Source of the DNA: Halobacterium jilantaiense
GTDB lineage: Archaea; Halobacteriota; Halobacteria; Halobacteriales; Halobacteriaceae
DNA: 64,000 bases
Assembly (NCBI RefSeq): GCF_900110535.1
Contig: NZ_FOJA01000001.1
Span: 2,639,393 to 2,703,392, forward strand
Direction: 5' to 3'
In this document: one piece after another, positions 17,581-26,388 of the stretch
Layout of the letters: each line of letters begins with the position of its first letter
How positions within the stretch are numbered: position 1 is the stretch's first letter
Notes under the pieces: generated by a model
The model's input: the letters and a program-made list of their open reading frames with translations, nothing else
The model's database searches: none
Told to the model about the DNA's origin: nothing
Program-made: the position numbers and the translations under genes

Positions 17581-18372
17581 ATGCAGACGGTCTCCCACCA
17601 CGGCCGCACCACCGCCTACCGCGTCCGGGGCGACGGCGCTGGTGCGCCAGCCCTCTTCGTCCACGGCAGCGGCGGCACGCACGCCGTCTGGAAGTCCCAG
17701 CTCGCCCGCCTCGCCGGCGACCGACCCGTCGCCGCGCTCGACCTCTCGGGCCACGGCGAGAGCGAAGACATCGCCACCGACTCCGGGCCGGCGACGCTCG
17801 ACGCGTACGCACGCGACGTGCTGGCTGTGGCGGACGCAGTCGACGCTCGCGTCCTCGTCGGCAACAGCCTCGGTGGCGCTGTCGTCCTCACCGCAGTCCT
17901 CGACCACGACGCCAGCCCCGACGCCGTCGTTCTCGCGGGCTCGGGCGCGAAACTCACGGTCCTCGACGACCTCCGGGACTGGCTCGCCGGCGAAGACGGC
18001 GACTTCTCTCGGGCTGTCGAGTTCCTCCACGGCGACGACCTCCTGTTCCACGACCCCGACGACCGCGAACTCGCGTTCTCGAAGACGGCCATGCGCGAGT
18101 GCGGCCGCGCGGTCGTCGAACGCGACTTCCTGTCCTGCCACACCTTCGACGTCCGTGACCGACTCGGCGAGGTCGACGTGCCGGTGTTCGCGCTCACGGG
18201 CGAGTACGACCGTCTCACGCCCCCTGCGTTCCACGAGCACGTCGCAGAACACGTGCAAGACGGGGCGTGGACCACCGTCGGCGACGCCGCCCACCTCTCG
18301 ATGCTGGAAGTGCCAGAGGAGTTCAACGACGCTCTCTCGGAGTTCCTCGACAGCGGGGAGGCACCGCGATGA
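17581..18372 (+). CDS. Alpha/beta-fold hydrolase
   Basis: 263 residues. Visible: oxyanion strand FVHGSGGTHAVW, nucleophile elbow VGNSLGG (Ser), acid in GEYDRLTP (Asp) and the catalytic His in GDAAHLSM. Typical of small esterases, lipases and haloperoxidase-like hydrolases; the substrate cannot be predicted. The start at 17581 (MQTVSHHGRT) is chosen over an ATG 27 nt upstream because it begins the first beta strand. The stop overlaps the next small membrane gene by 4 nt. Confidence 0.85.
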   Translation: MQTVSHHGRTTAYRVRGDGAGAPALFVHGSGGTHAVWKSQLARLAGDRPVAALDLSGHGESEDIATDSGPATLDAYARDVLAVADAVDARVLVGNSLGGAVVLTAVLDHDASPDAVVLAGSGAKLTVLDDLRDWLAGEDGDFSRAVEFLHGDDLLFHDPDDRELAFSKTAMRECGRAVVERDFLSCHTFDVRDRLGEVDVPVFALTGEYDRLTPPAFHEHVAEHVQDGAWTTVGDAAHLSMLEVPEEFNDALSEFLDSGEAPR

Positions 18373-18548
18373 CGCGTCCGGACCGGTCGTCGGCCGGCCG
18401 AACCGCGCCGTACCCGCCGCTCGTCCTCGTGGTCGTCGGCCTCGTCGCGCTCGGCGTCATCACGAACCAGACGCTGGAGTGGTCGCTGGTGGCCGCGGGC
18501 GTCGCGGCGCTGTACGCCGGCTACCGGACCTACCAGGCCCGTCAGTAG
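18369..18548 (+). CDS. Two-helix small membrane protein
   Basis: 59 residues: a basic N-terminus (MTRPDRSSAGRT), then two hydrophobic helices (about 15-31 and 38-51) joined by a short TNQTLEW turn, and a basic tail. Its ATG overlaps the stop of the hydrolase gene (ATGA), implying coupled translation. It converges with panB, and the two reading frames overlap by 7 nt at their 3' ends. Function unknown. Confidence 0.65.
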   Translation: MTRPDRSSAGRTAPYPPLVLVVVGLVALGVITNQTLEWSLVAAGVAALYAGYRTYQARQ

Positions 18549-19354
18549 AGGTCGTCGACGTCGTCCTCGACGTGGCTGTGCTCGTCGGCGGGGAACTCCC
18601 CAGACTCGACGGCGTCGACGTAGTCGCCGACGGCGTCCTCCATCTCGCCCTTGAGGTCGCCGAACTGCTTCGAGAACGGCGGGCTGCGCTCGGAGAGTCC
18701 GAGCACGTCGGAGACGACGAGCACCTGGCCGTCGGTGTCCGGGCCCGCGCCGATGCCGATGGTGGGGATGTCGATCGCGTCGGTGATGTCGGCGGCGACG
18801 TTCGCGGGGACGTGTTCGAGCACGAGCGAGAACGCGCCCGCGTCCTCGTGCTGGCGCGCGAGGTCGAGCATCTTCTGGGCGGCGTCCTGGTCGGTGCCCT
18901 GCCGGAAGTAGCCGCCGAGCTGGTTCACGTGCTGGGGCGTGAGCCCGAGGTGGGCCATCACGGGAATTCCGAGGTCGGTGAGTTTTCGCGTGAGGTCGAC
19001 GGTGTGGGGGCCACACTCCAGTTTCACGGCGTCGGCGTCCTCCTCCTTGAGCATCCGGCCGGCGTTCTGCACGCTCTCGGCCTCGTCGGCACCGAAGCTC
19101 AGGAACGGCATGTCGGCGACCACGACGGCGTCCTCGGTGGCGCGCGCCACGGCACCCGTTGTGGAGGCGATTTCGTCGACGGTCACGGGCAGCGTCGTGT
19201 CGTAGCCGAGTTTCGCGTTCCCGACGCTGTCCCCGACGAGGATGACGTCGACGCCCGCCTCGTCGACGACCTCCGCGGTGGGGGCGTCGTAGGCGGTGAG
19301 CATCGTCACGGGGTCCTCGCCGTCGTTTCGTCGCACGGAGTTGACGGTCGGCAT
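18542..19354 (-). CDS. panB: 3-methyl-2-oxobutanoate hydroxymethyltransferase PanB
   Basis: 270 residues. TMLTAYDAPTAEVVDEAGVD, VGDSVGNAKLGYDTTLPVT, MPFLSF, VKLECG, VMAHLGLTPQHV and TIGIGAGPDTDGQVLV are the standard PanB motifs, including Mg2+-binding Asp residues. It transfers a hydroxymethyl group from methylene-tetrahydrofolate (or a pterin analogue) to ketoisovalerate, the first step to pantoate and CoA. The start at 19354 fits a TATA-like GTTTAAC (minus strand) at 19379-19385. FolD and GlyA, which make the one-carbon donor, are in the same window. Confidence 0.96.
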   Translation of the reverse strand: MPTVNSVRRNDGEDPVTMLTAYDAPTAEVVDEAGVDVILVGDSVGNAKLGYDTTLPVTVDEIASTTGAVARATEDAVVVADMPFLSFGADEAESVQNAGRMLKEEDADAVKLECGPHTVDLTRKLTDLGIPVMAHLGLTPQHVNQLGGYFRQGTDQDAAQKMLDLARQHEDAGAFSLVLEHVPANVAADITDAIDIPTIGIGAGPDTDGQVLVVSDVLGLSERSPPFSKQFGDLKGEMEDAVGDYVDAVESGEFPADEHSHVEDDVDDLY

Positions 19355-19454
19355 ACACCTGACTCGGACGGACGGGGTGTTAAACGTACGCGAATCGGCG
19401 GTCCGGCGCGCCGATGACGGGAGAGTTAAGCACCGTCCGGGCCACGTTGGGAGC

Positions 19455-19688
19455 GTGCCGGAACTCGAGGAGCGCACCGACCCGGAGGGCGTCGACTACG
19501 GGTGGGTGATGCAGACGACCTTCGTCGCCACCATCGTCGTCGGCGCGCCGACGGTCGCAGTGCTCTCTACGTTCACCACGCTGCCGACGTGGGCGTCCCG
19601 AGTGTCGTTCGCCGTGCGCGTCGGCGCTGTCGTCTGGTTTTTGACGGCTCTCGCCACGTTCCTCTACGCGCGCCGCCAGCAGGCCTGA
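19455..19688 (+). CDS. Two-helix membrane protein, DUF5822-like
   Basis: 77 residues. A short polar head (VPELEERTDPEGVDYGW) is followed by two hydrophobic helices (FVATIVVGAPTVAVLST and VGAVVWFLTALATFLYA). The pattern matches what I recall of the haloarchaeal family DUF5822. The start is a GTG, with a TATA-like GTTAAG about 28 nt upstream; the frame is open further upstream but runs into the divergent panB promoter. The stop is directly beside the stop of the HAD gene on the other strand. Confidence 0.7.
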   Translation: MPELEERTDPEGVDYGWVMQTTFVATIVVGAPTVAVLSTFTTLPTWASRVSFAVRVGAVVWFLTALATFLYARRQQA

Positions 19689-20207
19689 CTACACCCAGCG
19701 GAAGTCCGCGCCGGCGCGCTCTGCGGTCTCCTCGTCGCTCGCGGAGTCCCCGACGAACAGGACGTTCTCGACGTCGACGCCGAGTTTGTCGGCCACCCAC
19801 TCCAGAGCGCGCGGGTCCGGCTTCCTCGCGGGGACGCTGTCCCGGCCGGCGACGACCGCCACCCACTCCGAGAGGTCGTGGCGGTCGAGCGCGCGCCGGC
19901 AGGCCACCTCGGCGTTCAGCGAGCAGACGCCGACGGGCACGTCCAGCGGGAGTTCGTCGGCGGTCGCCAGCAGCGGACCGGTCTCCGCGCCGTCGAGCTC
20001 GTGGTCGGCGATGAGGCCGTGGACGTCGTCTCCGACGCCCGCGTCCTCGGCGGCCGTGAGCAGCCCCCAGGTGTCGTGGTCGTCGGGGTCGACGCCCGCC
20101 TCCCGCAGAATCGCTCCGACCTCGCGTTCCACCGCCTGCCAGTCGACGTCCAGCCTGACGAGCGTGCCGTCCAGGTCGTACACGACGGCGTCGTAGTCCT
20201 CAGTCAC
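19689..20207 (-). CDS. HAD-family hydrolase (phosphoglycolate phosphatase-like)
   Basis: 172 residues of the haloacid dehalogenase superfamily. Motif I is VVYDLDGTLV (nucleophile Asp), motif II is around VGVCSLN, motif III RKPDPRALEW carries the Lys, and motif IV is FVGDSASDEETA. The cap is small and helical, as in phosphoglycolate phosphatase-like enzymes. The start is a GTG immediately before TEDYDAVVYDLDG. Substrate unknown. It is divergent from the Gfo/Idh gene, sharing a 77-nt gap. Confidence 0.85.
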   Translation of the reverse strand: MTEDYDAVVYDLDGTLVRLDVDWQAVEREVGAILREAGVDPDDHDTWGLLTAAEDAGVGDDVHGLIADHELDGAETGPLLATADELPLDVPVGVCSLNAEVACRRALDRHDLSEWVAVVAGRDSVPARKPDPRALEWVADKLGVDVENVLFVGDSASDEETAERAGADFRWV

Positions 20208-20284
20208 GCCACCACCTTCGACGCCACCCGGGTTAGTGCTTCGGGGGTGGGAACGCTTACGTGGGCGTCGGCGGTCAGTCCGGT

Positions 20285-21388
20285 ATGACGGATTCACTCT
20301 CGCTGGCCGCGCTCGGCTACGGCTTCGTCGGCGAAGCCCACGCGAACGCGCTCGCCCGCCTCCCCCAGTTCTTTCCGGACGCGCCAGCGGTCTCACACGA
20401 CGTGCTCGTCGGCCGGGAGGAAGACGCTGCCCGGGCGGCCGCCGACCGCTTCGGCTTCGACCGGGTCGAGACCGACTGGCGGGACGCCGTCGCGGACGCG
20501 GACGTGTTCCTGAACCTCGGCCCGAACCACGTCCACGTCGAACCCACGGTCGCGGCCCTCGACGCGGGGGTCCACGTGCTCTGCGAGAAACCGCTCGCAC
20601 CCACCGTCGACGGAGCCGAGCGCGTCGCCGAGGCGGCCGAAGCCAGCGACGCCACCGCGGGCGTCGGCTTCAACTACCGCTTTCTGCCCGCCGTCCAGTA
20701 CGCTAGCGAACTGCTCGCCTCGGGCGACCTCGGAGCCGTCCGGCACGCCCGCTTCCAGTACCTCCAGGACTGGCTCGTCGACGACGACGCGCCGTGGACG
20801 TGGCGACACGACGCCGAACGGGCGGGAGCCGGCGCGCTCGGGGACCTCGGCGCGCACAGCGTCGACCTCGCGCGCTTCCTCGTCGGCGACCTCACCCGCG
20901 TCAGCGGCCACCTCGCGACCTTCACCGAGGAGCGCGTCCCCGATGACGGGGACGACCCGCGGCCGGTCACCGTCGACGACGCCTTCACCGCGCAGGCCGC
21001 GTTCGAGTCGGGGGCGCTCGGGACGTTCGAGGCGTCGCGGTGCGCGCCCGGCCGGAAGAACGGCCACACAGTCCAGATCGACGCGAGCGACGGCGCGCTC
21101 GCGTTCGACCTCCAGCGGCCGAACGAACTCGATGTCAAGTGGCCGGACTCGCGGGGCTTCGAGACGGTGCTGGTCACCGAGGAGACCGACCCGTACGGCG
21201 AGCACTGGTGGCCGCCGGGCCACGTGCTCGGCTGGGAGCACTCCGTCGTCCACCAGGACTACGAGTTCCTCTCGGCGGTCGCAGACGGCAGGAGGCACGC
21301 GCCGAGCGTGCAGGACGGGCTCCGGGTCCAGCGCGTGCTCGCCGCCGTCGAGGAGAGTGACGAGCGCGGCGAGTTGGTGTCGGTGTGA
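20285..21388 (+). CDS. Gfo/Idh/MocA family oxidoreductase
   Basis: 367 residues. The N-terminal Rossmann domain has LGYGFVGEAHANAL and the conserved EKPLAPT (near residue 104, Lys of the EKP motif). The C-terminal domain includes GVGFNYRFLPAVQ and GALGDLGAHSVDLARF with the conserved His. NAD(P)-dependent sugar or cyclitol dehydrogenases share this plan. The start at 20285 (MTDSLSLAALGYG) begins the Rossmann strand. No sugar-transport genes are adjacent, so the substrate is not hinted at by context. Confidence 0.9.
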   Translation: MTDSLSLAALGYGFVGEAHANALARLPQFFPDAPAVSHDVLVGREEDAARAAADRFGFDRVETDWRDAVADADVFLNLGPNHVHVEPTVAALDAGVHVLCEKPLAPTVDGAERVAEAAEASDATAGVGFNYRFLPAVQYASELLASGDLGAVRHARFQYLQDWLVDDDAPWTWRHDAERAGAGALGDLGAHSVDLARFLVGDLTRVSGHLATFTEERVPDDGDDPRPVTVDDAFTAQAAFESGALGTFEASRCAPGRKNGHTVQIDASDGALAFDLQRPNELDVKWPDSRGFETVLVTEETDPYGEHWWPPGHVLGWEHSVVHQDYEFLSAVADGRRHAPSVQDGLRVQRVLAAVEESDERGELVSV

Positions 21389-21438
21389 CTCGGGCCGACC
21401 TCGGGGGACTTTTCCCGCGCGACGACCGAGATTCGGGT

Positions 21439-21516
21439 ATGTACGAACGAAACAAGACTGTCGGCGTGGCCGCCGGCAGCGTGGAGGCCACTACTGATGC
21501 TCGCCCGCGTGCGTGA
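21439..21516 (+). CDS. Possible 25-codon leader ORF upstream of cysE
   Basis: ATG at 21439 opens a 25-residue frame (MYERNKTVGVAAGSVEATTD...) that ends 20 nt inside cysE in another frame. It lies in the only gap before cysE. No cysteine or serine run is seen that would make it an obvious attenuator, and the peptide is not recognised. It could be chance. Confidence 0.2.
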   Translation: MYERNKTVGVAAGSVEATTDARPRA

Positions 21517-22027
21517 GGACGTCCGCGCGATGCGGCGGCGCGACCCCGCGGCGGGCGGCCGACTCGACGTCGCGCTCACGTACCCGGGGCTGCACGCCGT
21601 TTGGCTGCACGTCTTCCTCGCCGCGCCGCTGTACGCCCGCTGGCCGCTCGCGGGCCGACTCGTCGCGTACGTCGCGCGGTTCCTCACGGGCGTCGAGATT
21701 CACCCGGACGCCGACCTCGGCCGGCGCGTCACCATCGACCACGGCGACGGTGTCGTCGTCGGTGAGACCGCCGACCTCGGCGACGACGTCCACATGTACC
21801 ACGGTGTCACGCTCGGCGGGAACGACCCGCGACCGGTGAAACGCCACCCGACGGTCCGGGACGGTGCGACCCTCGGCGCGAACGCGACGCTCATCGGCGA
21901 CATCGAAATCGGGGAGAACGCCAGTGTCGGCGCTGCCTCGGTCGTCACGAACGACGTTCCAGCGGGCGCGACAGTCGCCGGCATCCCCGCCGAGCGCGTC
22001 GACGACGGCGCGGAAGTCGAGGAGTGA
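21497..22027 (+). CDS. cysE: Serine O-acetyltransferase CysE
   Basis: 176 residues, the short archaeal/bacterial form. An N-terminal helical part (LTYPGLHAVWLHVF) leads into left-handed beta-helix hexapeptide repeats: IHPDADLGRRVTIDHGDGVV with the catalytic His-Asp pair region, then HGVTLGGNDPRPVKRHPTV and a closing VAGIPAERV. It makes O-acetylserine from serine and acetyl-CoA for cysteine synthesis. The C-terminal tail is acidic and ends EVEE rather than the Ile tail of enterobacterial CysE that binds O-acetylserine sulfhydrylase. Confidence 0.93.
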   Translation: MLARVREDVRAMRRRDPAAGGRLDVALTYPGLHAVWLHVFLAAPLYARWPLAGRLVAYVARFLTGVEIHPDADLGRRVTIDHGDGVVVGETADLGDDVHMYHGVTLGGNDPRPVKRHPTVRDGATLGANATLIGDIEIGENASVGAASVVTNDVPAGATVAGIPAERVDDGAEVEE

Positions 22028-22037
22028 GTGCGTCGCG

Positions 22038-23162
22038 TCAGTCGATGAGGCCGCGCGCGATGACTTCCTTCTGAATCTCGGAGGTACCCTCGTAGATGGT
22101 CGTAATCTTCGAGTCGCGGTAGAACCGCTCGACGTCGAAGTCCGTCGTGTAGCCGTAGCCGCCGTGAATCTGGACGGCCTCGTTCGTGACGTCGACGGCG
22201 GCCTCGCTGGCGAAGTACTTCGCCTTCGCGGCGGCGTCCCGGTAGTTCTCGCCCGCGTCGGCCTTCCGAGCCGCATCCCGTGCGAGCAGGCGAGCGGCCT
22301 GCGTCTGCGTCTCCATGTCCGCGAGCTTGTGGCGGATGGTCTGAATCTGGGAGATGGGCTGGTCGAACTGCTCGCGGTCGTCGGCGTAGTCGAGGGCGGC
22401 GTCGAGGCCCGCCTGCGCGAGGCCGACGGCCTGACTCGCGATACCGATGCGGCCGCCAGTCAGAATGTGCAGTGCGGCCGACAGCCCCGCGCCCGTCTCG
22501 GTGAGCTGGTTCTCCGCGGGGATGCGGCAGTCGTCGAACAGCAGGCTCGTGGTGTCGCTGGCGCGCAGGCCGAGTTTGTCCTCTTTCTTCCCGACTTCGA
22601 GGCCGTCGGTGTCCTTCGGCACGAGGAACTGCGTGATTTTGTCGTCGTCACCGTCGACTTTGGCGAACACGACCGCGACGCCCGAGCGCTGGCCGTTCGT
22701 GATCCACTGCTTCTTCCCGTTCAGCACGAACTCGTCGCCATCCCGGACGGCCTCGGTGTCCATCTGGGCGGGGTTCGAGCCGGCCTCGGGCTCGGAGAGC
22801 GCGAACGCGCCGACCGGCCGGCCGTCGGCCATCTCCGGCAGCCAGCGCTCCTGCTGGTCGTCGTCCCCGAACTCGGCGATACAGGAGGTCGCGAGACAGT
22901 GCACCGACAGCGCGGTCGCGACCGACAGCGCGCCGTACGCGAGCTGTTCGTTCACGACGCTGTACGTCACCGAGTCGACGTCTAGCCCGCCGTACTCCTC
23001 GGGCGTCGTCATCGCCGTGACGCCCATCTCGCCGAGGCCGTCCCAGACGTCCTCCGGGAACGACTGCTCGCGGTCGCCCTCGGCGGCCACCGGCCGAATC
23101 TCCTCGACGGCGAACTCGCGGACGGAGTCCCGCATCCGTCGCTGCTCCGCAGACAGGTCCAT
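22038..23162 (-). CDS. Acyl-CoA dehydrogenase
   Basis: 374 residues, standard length. Flavin-binding and substrate motifs are VAVVFAKVDGDD, FALSEPEAGSNP and the C-terminal QIHGGYGYTTDFDVERFYRD; catalytic Glu is in IYEGTSEIQKEV. FAD-dependent, it oxidises acyl-CoA to enoyl-CoA in fatty-acid or branched-chain amino acid breakdown. The start at 23162 (MDLSAEQRRMRDSVREF) matches the family. Chain-length preference cannot be read from the sequence. Confidence 0.94.
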   Translation of the reverse strand: MDLSAEQRRMRDSVREFAVEEIRPVAAEGDREQSFPEDVWDGLGEMGVTAMTTPEEYGGLDVDSVTYSVVNEQLAYGALSVATALSVHCLATSCIAEFGDDDQQERWLPEMADGRPVGAFALSEPEAGSNPAQMDTEAVRDGDEFVLNGKKQWITNGQRSGVAVVFAKVDGDDDKITQFLVPKDTDGLEVGKKEDKLGLRASDTTSLLFDDCRIPAENQLTETGAGLSAALHILTGGRIGIASQAVGLAQAGLDAALDYADDREQFDQPISQIQTIRHKLADMETQTQAARLLARDAARKADAGENYRDAAAKAKYFASEAAVDVTNEAVQIHGGYGYTTDFDVERFYRDSKITTIYEGTSEIQKEVIARGLID

Positions 23163-23210
23163 ACACACTCTCTCGGACGCTCCCGAGAAAAGGTATCTGG
23201 TTCCGTCTGC

Positions 23211-24407
23211 CTACTGCTCTCGGACGTAGTCGGCCACGTCCTCGGGGTCGGCGTCGATGCCGCCGCCCTGTGCGAACGGCGGGCCGCCGCCCCCGCCGCC
23301 GCCGAACTCGCCCGTCACGTCCTCAATCACGTCCCCGGCGTTCGCATCCGCACCCTGCGCGGCAGCGACGACGAACGTCGCACCGTCGCCGCCGGTGACC
23401 ACGACCACGTCGGCCGCGTCGCCCGCGGCGTCCTTCGCGGCCTCGCCGACCTCGTTGGCGTCGAAGCCGTCGACGGTGCCGACGCGCCACGTCTCCCCGT
23501 CGCGCTCGACTGTGGGGAGGCTGGCGACGCTGGAGCCGAGGACCTCGCGCTTCAGGTCGGCGAGTTCGGCTTCGAGGTCGGCGTTCTCGCTCTGCAGGCG
23601 CTCGACAGCGTCGCCGAGTTCGTCCTCGGGCACGCCGAGCGCGGCGCTCGCGTCGAGGGACGCGCGCCGCACGTCGGCCTGCCGCTCGACGGCCGCGGGA
23701 CCGACCGCGAACTCCACGCGCGTCAGGCCCTCGCCGGGGTTCGACCGGGAGAGCACCGAGACGGGACCGATTTCCTCGGTGTTCGCGACGTGCGTGCCGC
23801 CGCAGGCCGCCACGTCCCAGCCCCCTACCGTGACGATGCGCACTGCGTCGGCGTCGGCCATCACGCCCTCCTCCGTCTTCGTGTTGAACGCCACGTCGTC
23901 ACGGGAACGCGCCTCGTCTGCCGGAATCTCCGCCCAGGTCACGTCGTGGCTGTCCCAGACCGCGCGGTTCGTCAGGCGTTCGAGGTCCGCGAGCACCGCG
24001 TCGTCGATGTCGGTGCTCGTCTCGAAGTCCACGCGCACCTTCTCCCGGCTGATGTCGAAGCCGCCGTACCCGAGGTCGTCGAGCAAGCGGCGGCCCGCGC
24101 CGTACAGCACGTGACTCGCCGTGTGGGCGCGCATGCAGTACCGCCGGAACTCGGGGTCGACTTCGGCCTGTACGTGGTCGCCCTCGCCGAAGTCGGGCTC
24201 TTCGGCGAGCGCGTGGACGACGCCGTCCTCGTCCGCGTACACGTGGTCGACCGTCACGCCGCCGACGGTGCCGCGGTCGGCGGGCTGCCCGCCGCCTTCC
24301 GGGTAGAAGTACGTCTCCGCGAGTCGCACGTCGGTGCCCGCCACGCCGGTCACGTCGGCCGCGAACGACATCGTGTACGGGTCGGCGGGCGCGAGACTGT
24401 CTGCCAT
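23211..24407 (-). CDS. Alanyl-tRNA editing protein (AlaX-L type)
   Basis: 398 residues. The editing (SAD) domain carries the zinc ligands RAHTASH (HxxxH) and ACGGTHVANTEE (CxxxH); the N-terminal beta-barrel has YFYPEGGGQPADRGTVGG as in AlaRS. A coiled-coil segment (LGDAVERLQSENADLEAELADLKRE by position about 265-292) is followed by a DHHA1-like C-terminal domain and a Gly run. It hydrolyses Ser-tRNA(Ala) or Gly-tRNA(Ala) in trans. Not a synthetase: the catalytic aminoacylation domain is missing. Start at 24407 (MADSLAPADP). Confidence 0.92.
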   Translation of the reverse strand: MADSLAPADPYTMSFAADVTGVAGTDVRLAETYFYPEGGGQPADRGTVGGVTVDHVYADEDGVVHALAEEPDFGEGDHVQAEVDPEFRRYCMRAHTASHVLYGAGRRLLDDLGYGGFDISREKVRVDFETSTDIDDAVLADLERLTNRAVWDSHDVTWAEIPADEARSRDDVAFNTKTEEGVMADADAVRIVTVGGWDVAACGGTHVANTEEIGPVSVLSRSNPGEGLTRVEFAVGPAAVERQADVRRASLDASAALGVPEDELGDAVERLQSENADLEAELADLKREVLGSSVASLPTVERDGETWRVGTVDGFDANEVGEAAKDAAGDAADVVVVTGGDGATFVVAAAQGADANAGDVIEDVTGEFGGGGGGGPPFAQGGGIDADPEDVADYVREQ

Positions 24408-24450
24408 GCTCGGGTGCACTCGCTCCCGGGTGAAAAACCGTCGGGCGGCG

Positions 24451-24954
24451 CTACTCGTCGCTCAACTCGACGTCGAGGAACTCCTCGAGGGCGGCGACCA
24501 CGGAGCCGCCGACGCTCGCCTGCGTCGCGCGGCCCTGTTCGACCGCGAGCAGGTCGGACTCGTCGAGGTCCAGTTCCTCGGCGAGTTCCTCGCGCTGGAG
24601 ACCGGCGTCCTGACGGGCGCGCACCACGCGCTCGCCGTAATCGTTCACGAGGTAGGGAAGACGGTCGCGCTCGTAGTTCGTCCCCTCCTCCTCCCAGTGG
24701 CTGGAGTCGCCGCGCGTGACGGCGTCGAACTGCTTGGCCTGATTCTGGGCGGCGCGCTTCCTCCGGTCTGCGTCGGCGTCGTCACCGTCGTCGTCGGCCT
24801 GCGGGCTCTCGTCGTGGCTCGCGCAGTCCGGGCAGACGGTGAGCTCTGCTCCGGCGACGTTCGCCTCGCGCAGCGAGTCAGCGGTCGACCCGCAGAGCTC
24901 GCAGGTCTGACCGCCGCCTCCGCTGCCCGCGCCGCCGGTCGAGTACTTCGGCAT
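24451..24954 (-). CDS. MBF1-type transcription factor (multiprotein bridging factor)
   Basis: 167 residues. An N-terminal zinc ribbon (CELCGSTAD, then CPDCASH) is followed by an acidic linker and a C-terminal Cro/C1 helix-turn-helix (YGERVVRARQDAGLQREELAEEL, by position about 105-127). This is the archaeal MBF1 plan. Eukaryotic MBF1 links activators to TBP; the archaeal protein is thought to act in transcription or ribosome-associated stress responses, unproven. A single gene with its own short promoter gap at 24955-25040. Confidence 0.9.
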   Translation of the reverse strand: MPKYSTGGAGSGGGGQTCELCGSTADSLREANVAGAELTVCPDCASHDESPQADDDGDDADADRRKRAAQNQAKQFDAVTRGDSSHWEEEGTNYERDRLPYLVNDYGERVVRARQDAGLQREELAEELDLDESDLLAVEQGRATQASVGGSVVAALEEFLDVELSDE

Positions 24955-25040
24955 ACGTTGCCGTATGAGAGCGCCGCCATTTCAATACCCGGTTTGCGGT
25001 CAGGGTATCACTAAGTACCCCCGGACGAAATCCCGGTGGT

Positions 25041-26303
25041 ATGCCCGGCGACTTCGCGGCCCGCGTCTACCTCGCGGCGCTCGGCAGCCAAGACCTCGCC
25101 GACGCCTTCGGCGAGGGCTACGAGACGGCAGCCGAGCCGCCCGCGGTCTCCGGCCTCCTGCGGTCGCTGTCGGACACGCACGCGTGGGCGACACGCGAGA
25201 CGGACGTGGTCGCCGACCTGGAGCGCGGCGACTACGTCGTCTTCCACCGCGACTGGGGGCTGCGCGCCGTCGGCCAGGTGTGGTCGACGACCGCCGACAG
25301 CGACGAGGTGGCGCGACACACGCGACTCGACGACCCCGCGGGCGAGTGGGGGCTGGTGACGCTGACGAACGTCCAGCCCGCGCTCGACCACGTCTCGCTC
25401 AAGTCTCTGGACGTGGACGACGCCCGCCGGAGCCTGTCGCTGTACCGCTTCGACGACGACACCGCGGCCGACCTCCGAGCCAGATACACGACGCCTGCGC
25501 GGTTCGTGGAGGAACTGGTAGCGAACCCACTGGCCTTCGATGTCCCGCCCGGCGGCACGCCACCGGACCGCCGCCCGGAGAGCACGGGTCGTGCGAGCGA
25601 TAGCCTCGACCTCCCGGACACCCCGGTCGACGCACACCTCGACGCGCTCGACGACGTTCGGGCGACCGCGTTCCGCGTGCTCGCGCTCGGGTCGTTCCTG
25701 CTGGCGGCGACGCTCGCCGTCGTCGAGCGCTACCGCGTCAACCCCGAGTCGTCGTTCGCATTCACGCCCGCCGTCTGGCTCGGCATCGCGGGCCTCGTCG
25801 TCGGCGGCGCGCTCGCGACAGGCGTCGTCGTTCACGGTGCGCTCCGTCCCCGGCCGGGGCTGCCGGCGTTCACGCGCGAGCAGACCGGCGCGGTCGAACG
25901 CGCCGGCACCACCGACCGCGGCGCGGACGCCGCCAGCCACGTCGCCAGCACGACCAGAGCCTACTGCGCGCACCTCCACACCGTCACGCGACGGGTCGGC
26001 GTCGCGACGGCCGCCGCCACCGTTGGCGTCCTCGGCGGGTCGGTCTACGTCGCGTACGGCCTCGCCGCCCAGGTCACGTCCGCAATCCGGCCGCTGTCGC
26101 CGGTCGCGCTCGTCGGCTTCCCCGTCCTCTGTGTCGCGGCCGCCGCCTACGTGCTCGCCCAGCACAGCGACCTCCCGACGCCGAATCTGCCGTCGGTCTC
26201 TGTCCCGGACGTGCCGCGGCCACCGGGCGTCGGTGACGCGCTCGCAGCGCGCCTCGACGCACTCCGGCGGCGACTCGCATCGTTCGCCGGCCGCCTCCGG
26301 TAG
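25041..26303 (+). CDS. Four-helix membrane protein with a possible EVE/PUA-like N-terminal domain
   Basis: 420 residues, not recognised as a named family. N-terminal part (about 1-165): DLERGDYVVFHRDWGLRAVGQV followed by LVTLTNVQPA, a pattern that resembles the EVE/PUA-like nucleic-acid or modified-base binding fold. Predicted membrane helices are near 211-228, 245-266, 322-345 and 355-373, with a basic C-terminal tail. If the N-domain is EVE-like, the protein would tether a sensor domain to the membrane. The ATG at 25041 follows a gap shared with MBF1, about 86 nt long. Confidence 0.65.
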   Translation: MPGDFAARVYLAALGSQDLADAFGEGYETAAEPPAVSGLLRSLSDTHAWATRETDVVADLERGDYVVFHRDWGLRAVGQVWSTTADSDEVARHTRLDDPAGEWGLVTLTNVQPALDHVSLKSLDVDDARRSLSLYRFDDDTAADLRARYTTPARFVEELVANPLAFDVPPGGTPPDRRPESTGRASDSLDLPDTPVDAHLDALDDVRATAFRVLALGSFLLAATLAVVERYRVNPESSFAFTPAVWLGIAGLVVGGALATGVVVHGALRPRPGLPAFTREQTGAVERAGTTDRGADAASHVASTTRAYCAHLHTVTRRVGVATAAATVGVLGGSVYVAYGLAAQVTSAIRPLSPVALVGFPVLCVAAAAYVLAQHSDLPTPNLPSVSVPDVPRPPGVGDALAARLDALRRRLASFAGRLR

Positions 26304-26388
26304 GCGCGAGCGGCCCGCTGTGAGTTCTTCCCAGACCACTGGAACGAGGGCGGGCCATTTATCCCGGGCTGCCGAATACGCTGGTACG

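Noticed and set aside
23211..24407. Truncated alanyl-tRNA synthetase pseudogene
   Set aside because: The reading frame is intact, has its own start and full editing motifs; length suits the stand-alone AlaX-L type.
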